Source of the DNA: Micromonospora echinospora | GTDB lineage: Bacteria; Actinomycetota; Actinomycetes; Mycobacteriales; Micromonosporaceae | Assembly (NCBI RefSeq): GCF_900091495.1 | Contig: NZ_LT607413.1 | Span: 4,603,001-4,667,000 of the forward strand | Direction: 5' to 3' | Length of the DNA stretch: 64,000 nt | Part shown: positions 58,990-64,000 of the stretch, piece after piece | Position numbering within the stretch: the first letter of the stretch is position 1 | Layout: each line of letters opens with the position of its first letter | Made by a program: the position numbers and the translations under genes | The notes under the pieces: model-generated | What the model was told of the DNA's origin: nothing | The model's database searches: none | What the model saw: the letters and a program-made list of their open reading frames with translations, nothing else

Positions 58990-59739
58990 TCAGCGCTGCG
59001 GAGCGAACGCGCAGAACTCGTTGCCCTCCGGATCGGCCAGGATCCACCAGTCGATGTCGTCGTCCGGTTCGCGCAGCAGCGTCGCGCCGGCGTCCAGCAG
59101 CGCCGCGCAGTCGTCGTCGGTGAGGTCCACGTCCCAGTGCATCCGGTTCTTGATTGTCTTCGGCTCCGTCACCGGCGCGAAGACCCAGTATTCCCAGGGA
59201 AAGCCGGCCGCGCCGACGACCGAGGCGGCGCCGGTGGCGTCGCGCTCGACCCGGCCGCCGGCCACCCCGGCCCACCAGGTGGCCTGCGCGGTGGCGTCCC
59301 GGGCGTCGACGACCAGTTCGAACGGACCCGGTACGGTGCCCGGCCGGGGCGCGAAGGCACGGAACTCGTAGCCGTCGGGGTCGGCGAGCACCCACCAGCC
59401 CACCTCGTCGTCCGGTTCCCGGACCAGACGGGCCCCGGCGGCCAGCAGGTCGGCCGGGTCGGACCGGTGCAGCCGCAGGCCCAGGTGAACCCGGGTCCTG
59501 CGGGCGCGTGGTTCCGGGACCCGGTTCACCCAGATCGACTCGGGGCCGGGTCGGCCGGGCCGGCCGTCGACCCGGGTGTCCCCGTCGCGCAGGTCGACCA
59601 GGTCGGCGTGGAGGACCCGGGCCCAGAAGCCGCCGAGGGCGTGCGGGTCGACGGCGTCCAGGCAGAGGTCCTTGAACCGGGCGAGCGGCAGCCCGTCCCC
59701 GGAGAGCCGCCCGGGAGCCCGACCGGCGGCGGAGGTCAC
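58990..59739 (-). CDS. VOC-family protein with two glyoxalase-like domains
   Basis: 249 residues with two tandem Glyoxalase_6-type betaalphabetabetabeta units. Each ends alike: REPDDEVGWWVLADPDGYEF then FRAFAP in the first, REPDDDIDWWILADPEGNEF then CAFAP in the second. The duplicated pattern suggests a single-chain dimer. Enzyme or binding role unknown. GTG 59739 overlaps the stop of the DsbA-family gene by four bases, so the pair is translationally coupled. Confidence 0.83.
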   Translation of the reverse strand: MTSAAGRAPGRLSGDGLPLARFKDLCLDAVDPHALGGFWARVLHADLVDLRDGDTRVDGRPGRPGPESIWVNRVPEPRARRTRVHLGLRLHRSDPADLLAAGARLVREPDDEVGWWVLADPDGYEFRAFAPRPGTVPGPFELVVDARDATAQATWWAGVAGGRVERDATGAASVVGAAGFPWEYWVFAPVTEPKTIKNRMHWDVDLTDDDCAALLDAGATLLREPDDDIDWWILADPEGNEFCAFAPQR

Positions 59740-60314
59740 CGCCGGCCCCGCTTGATCTCGTGGAAGGCGGGCATCCGTACCAGCGGCAGCAGCGAGTCCC
59801 ACAGTCGCAGGGCCTCCTCGGCGTCGGGCACCTCGGTCACGATCGGTCCGTGCACGCCCCGGTCGGCGTCGGGCAGGGTCAGCACCGGCGAGCCGATGTC
59901 CGGGCCCGCCGAGGCGTACGCCAGGGCGTGCGACTCCCGTACCGCCTCGTCCCAGCGGTCGTCGTCGAGAGCCGGCGCGTCCGTCCGGAGGCCGGCCGCG
60001 TCGACGGCGTCGGTGACCGCCCGGTCGGAGAGCGGGTTGCCGACGTCGTGGCTACGCGCGCCGAGTTCGGCGTAGAAGCGGGCGGCGTCGTCGCCGCGTC
60101 CCTCGGCGCGCAGCGCCTCGACCAGCCGCAGGGCCCGGCCGGAGGCGGCGAGCGCCTCGGCGAACTTCGGGGCGCCCCGACCCTCGTTGAGGATGGCGAG
60201 GCTGAACGCCCGCCACTCGATACGCAGGTCGCGGGCCTGACCCACGGTCACCAGCCAGCGGGAGGTCCGCCAGGTGTGTGGGCAGGCCGGGTCGAAGAAG
60301 AAGGTGACGTCCAT
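59736..60314 (-). CDS. DsbA-family thioredoxin-fold protein (Rv2466c/mycothiol-type relative)
   Basis: 192 residues. The fold and blocks FFFDPACPHTWRTSRWLVTV, IEWRAFSLAILNEGRG and the C-terminal FHEIKRGRR parallel the mycobacterial mycothiol-dependent reductase Rv2466c. In that enzyme the active site is CPWC; here it is CPHT, so only the first Cys remains (monothiol type). GSPVLTLPDADRG carries the cis-Pro loop. Cytoplasmic, with likely glutaredoxin-like or nitroreductase-type activity using mycothiol. Coupled to the VOC gene and divergent from lpqY. Confidence 0.8.
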   Translation of the reverse strand: MDVTFFFDPACPHTWRTSRWLVTVGQARDLRIEWRAFSLAILNEGRGAPKFAEALAASGRALRLVEALRAEGRGDDAARFYAELGARSHDVGNPLSDRAVTDAVDAAGLRTDAPALDDDRWDEAVRESHALAYASAGPDIGSPVLTLPDADRGVHGPIVTEVPDAEEALRLWDSLLPLVRMPAFHEIKRGRR

Positions 60315-60554
60315 CGGCCGAGCGTAGACGTCACCTGATCTCCCCGCAGGTTCGAGGTTTCGTCCGTGGATGTCCGGTTATCGGGGCACCGGGGCCCTTC
60401 ATGTTTCGTCGCCGGACGTTACGGGCAGTGAGGGGGCCACGAAACGCCCGCGGGACGACCCCGATCCGCAACCGGTGCCGTCCCGCATCGTCTCGCCGCG
60501 CGCCGGGGCGCGGTTCCCACCCCGGTATGTGCAGTAGGAGAGGGGGAGGGGCGA

Positions 60555-61841
60555 ATGAGCGAGCCTGACGGTGCCGGCGTCCGGCGCCGGTCACGGGCCC
60601 GCGCGGTGGCGGTGGCCACCGCGTTGACGCTGCTGGCGCCGACCGCCGCGTGCAGTTCCGGTGGGGACGGCGGACCGCCGACGATCAACCTGTACTACCC
60701 GCCGGAGCAGAACCTGCAGAAGGTGGTCGACGACTGCAACGCGCAGGCGCAGGGGCGGTACCGGATCGCCTACCAGGTGCTGCCCCGGCAGGCCGACGAG
60801 CAGCGGGTACAGATGGTCCGGCGGCTCGCCGCGCAGGACAGCGGCATGGACGTGCTCGGTCTCGACGTGACCTGGACCCAGGAGTTCGCCAGCGCGGACT
60901 GGATCCGGGAGTGGACCGGCGAGGACCGGACCGAGGTCGAGCAGGGCACCCTGGAGGGCCCGTTGGCCACGGCCCGCTACGAGGACAAGCTCTTCGCCGC
61001 GCCGAAGAACACCAACGTGCAACTGCTGTGGTACCGCGCCGACCTGGTGCCGCAGCCGCCGAAGACCTGGGACGAGATGATCGAGCAGGCCCAGGCGCTG
61101 AAGGACCAGGGCAAGCCGTACCAGGTGCTCACCATGGGCGCGCAGTACGAGGGCCTGGTCGTCCTCTACAACACCATGGTCGCCAGCGCGGGCGGCGAGA
61201 TCGTCAGCTCCGACGGCAAGAAGGCCGTGATGGACGACGGCGCGGTGCGCGCCCTGGAGCAGCTCAAGCGGCTCGCGACCTCCGGGGTGGTCTCCCCGTC
61301 GTTCAGCAACGCCACCGAGGACCCGGTCCGGTTGGAGTTCCAGTCCGGCAACGGCGCCTTCCAGGTCAACTGGCCCTTCGTCTACCCGGCGTTGCAGGAG
61401 GCCGACCCGGAGCTGGCCAAGCAGGTCAAGTGGGCCCGGTACCCGGGTGTCGACGCGGCCACGCCGAGCCGGGCCACCATCGGCGGGATCAACATGGCGG
61501 TCAGCGCCTACTCGAAGTACCCGGAGGAGTCCTTCGACGCGGCGAAGTGCATCCGCAACGAGCAGAACCAGAAGTTCTCCGCCGTCAACGACGGGGTGCC
61601 GCCGACCATCGAGGCGGTCTACGACGACCCGGAGATGGCCGAGGCGTACCCGATGAAGGAGACGATCCTGGAGGAGCTCAAGGAGCCGTCGACCCGGCCC
61701 CTCACCCCGGCGTACCAGAGCATCTCCACGGTCATGTCGGCGATCCTCTCCCCGCCGTCGGGCATCGACCCCGAGCGGACGGCGGACGAGTTGCGCGGGG
61801 CGGTCTCCGACGCCCTGGAGTCGAAGGGGGTCCTGCCGTGA
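60555..61841 (+). CDS. lpqY: Trehalose ABC transporter substrate-binding lipoprotein (LpqY-like)
   Basis: 428 residues. The signal has the lipid-attachment Cys in APTAACSSGG. Conserved blocks include INLYYPPEQNLQKVVDDCNA, MDVLGLDVTWTQEFASADWI, YRADLVPQPPKTWDEMIEQA, QVNWPFVYPALQ and GGINMAVSAYSKYPEESFDA, as in mycobacterial LpqY, which captures trehalose released from the envelope. ATG 60555 follows a purine-rich GGGGGAGGGG. First gene of the four-gene importer. Confidence 0.87.
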   Translation: MSEPDGAGVRRRSRARAVAVATALTLLAPTAACSSGGDGGPPTINLYYPPEQNLQKVVDDCNAQAQGRYRIAYQVLPRQADEQRVQMVRRLAAQDSGMDVLGLDVTWTQEFASADWIREWTGEDRTEVEQGTLEGPLATARYEDKLFAAPKNTNVQLLWYRADLVPQPPKTWDEMIEQAQALKDQGKPYQVLTMGAQYEGLVVLYNTMVASAGGEIVSSDGKKAVMDDGAVRALEQLKRLATSGVVSPSFSNATEDPVRLEFQSGNGAFQVNWPFVYPALQEADPELAKQVKWARYPGVDAATPSRATIGGINMAVSAYSKYPEESFDAAKCIRNEQNQKFSAVNDGVPPTIEAVYDDPEMAEAYPMKETILEELKEPSTRPLTPAYQSISTVMSAILSPPSGIDPERTADELRGAVSDALESKGVLP

Positions 61842-61915
61842 GCGAGCGTATCGAGCGAACCGGTGGCGCAGGTGTGTCTCACGGCGGTGCCGACCGTAGG
61901 GAGGTGGCGGCGTGA
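61838..61915 (+). CDS. 25-codon ORF exactly bridging lpqY and sugA
   Basis: GTG 61838 overlaps the lpqY stop (GTGA) and its own TGA overlaps the sugA GTG (GTGA). The product would be MSERIERTGGAGVSHGGADR and REVAA. It contains the GGGAGG that serves sugA. It could be a translation-coupling leader or a by-product of a dispersed gagcgagcg-type sequence. Confidence 0.4.
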   Translation: MSERIERTGGAGVSHGGADRREVAA

Positions 61916-62895
61916 GCGTCAACACCACGCCGGCCGGCGCGGAGGTGGCCGCCGAGAAGACCGGTCGACACGCGGCCGGTCCCGGCCGGCCCGGGCGTCG
62001 GGGCAGGGCGGCGCTGAGCGAGAACAAGAAGGCCGAACGGAAGCTCGGCTGGCTGCTGTGCGCGCCGGCCGCGCTGGTCATGGTCGCGGTGACCGCGTAC
62101 CCGATCCTCTACTCGGTCTGGCTGTCGTTGCAGCGCTTCGACCTGCGGTTCCCCGACGAGCGGGAGTTCGTGGGGCTGGAGAACTACGCCACCGTGCTGA
62201 CCAACGAGTTCTGGTGGACGGCGTTCGGGGTGACCATGCTGATCACGGTGGTCACCGTGGCGATCGAACTGGTGCTCGGTATGGGTCTGGCGATCCTGAT
62301 GCACCGGACGCTGGTCGGCCGGGGCATCGTCCGGACCTCCGCGCTGATCCCGTACGGGATCGTCACGGTGGTGGCCGCGTTCTCCTGGCGGTACGCCTGG
62401 ACGCCGGGCACCGGCTACCTGGCGAACCTGTTCGGTGAGGGCGCGCCGCTGACCGAGCGGGCCAGCTCGCTGGCGATCATCATGCTCGCCGAGATCTGGA
62501 AGACCACGCCGTTCATGGCGCTGCTGCTGATGGCCGGGCTGGCGCTGGTGCCGGAGGACCTGCTCAAGGCGGCCTCCACCGACGGCGCGACCGCCTGGCA
62601 GCGGTTCACCAAGGTGATGCTGCCGGTGATGAAGCCGGCGATCCTGGTCGCCCTGCTGTTCCGCACGCTGGACGCGTTCCGGGTCTTCGACAACATCTAC
62701 GTGCTCACCGCGGGCGGCAACGAGACCTCGTCGGTGTCGATGCTGACCTACAACAACCTGATGCGGGGGCTGAACCTCGGCATCGGGTCGACGATGTCGG
62801 TGCTGATCTTCCTCACCGTGGCGGTCATCGCCTTCGTCTTCGTGAAGCTGTTCGGTACCGCTGCCCCCGGCAGCGACGAGGGGGAGAGGCGCTGA
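61912..62895 (+). CDS. sugA: Trehalose ABC transporter permease (SugA-like)
   Basis: 327 residues: a basic, low-complexity N-terminus of about 40 residues, then six helices ([20 protein letters not shown] first). The EAA-type loop is [23 protein letters not shown] 61912 has GGGAGG ahead. Pairs with SugB as trehalose channel. Confidence 0.87.
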   Translation: MSVNTTPAGAEVAAEKTGRHAAGPGRPGRRGRAALSENKKAERKLGWLLCAPAALVMVAVTAYPILYSVWLSLQRFDLRFPDEREFVGLENYATVLTNEFWWTAFGVTMLITVVTVAIELVLGMGLAILMHRTLVGRGIVRTSALIPYGIVTVVAAFSWRYAWTPGTGYLANLFGEGAPLTERASSLAIIMLAEIWKTTPFMALLLMAGLALVPEDLLKAASTDGATAWQRFTKVMLPVMKPAILVALLFRTLDAFRVFDNIYVLTAGGNETSSVSMLTYNNLMRGLNLGIGSTMSVLIFLTVAVIAFVFVKLFGTAAPGSDEGERR

Positions 62896-62896
62896 G

Positions 62897-63730
62897 ATGG
62901 CCGACACCACCACCCGTGCGAAGCTGCGCTGGGGCCTGCTGGACGTCATCGTCGTCGTCTTCGCGTTGATCCCGGTGCTGTGGATCGTGTCGCTGTCGTT
63001 GAAGACCCCGGCGACGCTCACCGACGGGAAGTTCATCCCCCGGGAATGGACCCTGGAGAACTACCGGACGATCTTCCAGACCGACCAGTTCGTCCGGGCC
63101 CTGGTCAACTCGATCGGGATCGCCCTGATCGCCACGTTCATCGCGGTGGTTCTCGGCGCGATGGCCGCGTACGCGATCTCCCGGCTGGACTTCCCGGGCA
63201 AGCGGCTGCTGGTCGGGGTGTCCCTGCTGATCGCGATGTTCCCGCAGGTGTCCCTGGTGTCGCCGCTGTTCGAGATCGAACGGCAGCTCGGCATCTTCGA
63301 CACCTGGCCGGGGCTGATCCTGCCGTACATCACGTTCGCGTTGCCGCTGGCGATCTACACGCTGTCGGCGTTCTTCAAGCAGATCCCGTGGGACCTGGAG
63401 AAGGCGGCGAAGATGGACGGCGCCACGCAGGGGCAGGCGTTCCGGCGGGTCATCGCCCCGCTGGCCGCGCCGGGGCTGTTCACCACGGCGATCCTGGTCT
63501 TCATCTTCTGCTGGAACGACTTCCTCTTCGCCATCTCGCTGACCTCCACCGAGCGGTCCCGGACGGTGCCGGTCGCGCTCTCCTTCTTCACCGGCGAGTC
63601 GCAGTTCGAGGACCCCACCGGGGCGATCTGCGCCGCCGCCGTGATGATCACCATTCCGATCATCCTCTTCGTCCTCTTCTTCCAGCGCCGCATCGTCTCC
63701 GGCCTGACCAACGGCGCCGTCAAGGGATAG
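62897..63730 (+). CDS. sugB: Trehalose ABC transporter permease (SugB-like)
   Basis: 277 residues, six helices ([20 protein letters not shown] first). The EAA loop is [20 protein letters not shown]. One base separates it from the sugA stop. The C-terminus [17 protein letters not shown] is typical for MalG-type subunits. Confidence 0.87.
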   Translation: MADTTTRAKLRWGLLDVIVVVFALIPVLWIVSLSLKTPATLTDGKFIPREWTLENYRTIFQTDQFVRALVNSIGIALIATFIAVVLGAMAAYAISRLDFPGKRLLVGVSLLIAMFPQVSLVSPLFEIERQLGIFDTWPGLILPYITFALPLAIYTLSAFFKQIPWDLEKAAKMDGATQGQAFRRVIAPLAAPGLFTTAILVFIFCWNDFLFAISLTSTERSRTVPVALSFFTGESQFEDPTGAICAAAVMITIPIILFVLFFQRRIVSGLTNGAVKG

Positions 63731-63741
63731 GTGAACAACTC

Positions 63742-64000
63742 GTGGCTGAGATCGTGCTCGACAAGGTCAGCAAGAAGTTCCCGGACGGCACCGTGGCCGT
63801 CTCCGACGTCGACCTGGAGATCGCCGACGGTGAGTTCGTGATCCTGGTCGGTCCCTCCGGCTGTGGGAAGTCCACCACGCTCAACATGATCGCCGGGCTG
63901 GAGGACATCAGCTCCGGTGAGCTGCGCATCGCCGGCCAGCGGGTGAACGACAAGGCCCCCCGGGACCGGGACATCGCGATGGTGTTCCAGTCGTACGCGC
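63742..64000 (+). CDS. sugC: Trehalose ABC transporter ATPase (SugC-like), 3' end outside the window
   Basis: The first 86 codons are present: [20 protein letters not shown], Walker [20 protein letters not shown] and the Q-loop start [10 protein letters not shown]. This is the MalK/MsmX/SugC type of ATPase. It energises SugAB and may also serve the two ATPase-less importers in this window, though those usually rely on MsiK. GTG 63742 follows the sugB stop by 11 bases. Confidence 0.85.
   Translation, partial: MAEIVLDKVSKKFPDGTVAVSDVDLEIADGEFVILVGPSGCGKSTTLNMIAGLEDISSGELRIAGQRVNDKAPRDRDIAMVFQSYA

Noticed and set aside
1..64000. tRNA, rRNA, riboswitch and integrase/att site search by eye
   Set aside because: No cloverleaf, rRNA segment, recognisable riboswitch core or integrase gene was seen; a covariance-model scan would be decisive.

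Overview
The window is high-GC actinobacterial chromosome. Gene density is high, third codon positions are almost all G/C, GTG and TTG starts are frequent, and stop/start overlaps of the GTGA type recur. A MurD2/MurL pair, NgcEFG- and LpqY-SugABC-type sugar importers, small Cys-rich proteins beside XRE regulators and a short palindromic intergenic repeat all fit the Micromonosporaceae (Micromonospora/Salinispora-like). That placement is inference, because no 16S gene is present.

Layout. (1) 1-9909: the edge of a biosynthetic cluster on the minus strand. One very large PKS-NRPS reading frame (AL-ACP-KS-AT-ACP-luciferase-like monooxygenase-C-A, running off the left edge) is translationally coupled to an MFS exporter. 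(2) 10032-20086: mostly housekeeping genes: a SpoU/TrmH rRNA methyltransferase, a PucR regulator, a sulfotransferase of lower GC, the divergent murL/murD2 pair that makes D-Glu for peptidoglycan without glutamate racemase, AzlCD, a GNAT enzyme and an acyltransferase-3 membrane protein. (3) 20198-25808: an N-acetylglucosamine/chitobiose locus with kinase, divergent MurR/RpiR regulator and an NgcEFG-type importer. (4) 26061-29179: two XRE/TPR-type regulators with mini-protein partners. (5) 29577-34050: a frameshifted RibD/DHFR-family gene, an AraC-type regulator, an unusual family-A DNA polymerase, a MobA-like enzyme and an M15 peptidase lipoprotein. (6) 34156-42006: a LacI-controlled oligosaccharide locus with binding protein, two permeases, an exported glycoamylase-like enzyme, a cytoplasmic GH39-like enzyme and LacI. 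(7) 42055-45710: a YdjM-like membrane protein, then divergent secreted PQQ-type sugar dehydrogenase and subtilase with a LacI-type palindrome between them. (8) 45778-49337: an accessory island in which an IS256-family element abuts the 3' remnant of an RHS gene, followed by two tandem paralogous unknown genes that look like immunity genes. (9) 49355-55507: alpha-glucan metabolism (GT4, debranching enzyme, GH63-like glucosidase). (10) 55538-60314: palindromic repeat, copper-binding four-helix protein, HAD hydrolase, a 745-bp stretch without a convincing gene but with promoter and hairpin signals, a stand-alone CBM2 protein, two small unknowns, a VOC protein and an Rv2466c-like DsbA protein. (11) 60555-64000: trehalose importer lpqY-sugA-sugB-sugC, with sugC cut by the window end.

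Most interesting items: the aminotransferase-less microginin-like PKS-NRPS architecture; the RHS tail left beside an IS256 element with duplicated putative immunity genes; the murD2/murL pair with back-to-back promoter elements; the XRE operon flanked by two mini-proteins; a patch of AT-ending codons inside an otherwise GC-rich debranching enzyme gene; and a 25-codon ORF that exactly tiles the lpqY-sugA gap. No tRNA, rRNA or CRISPR array was found by eye.
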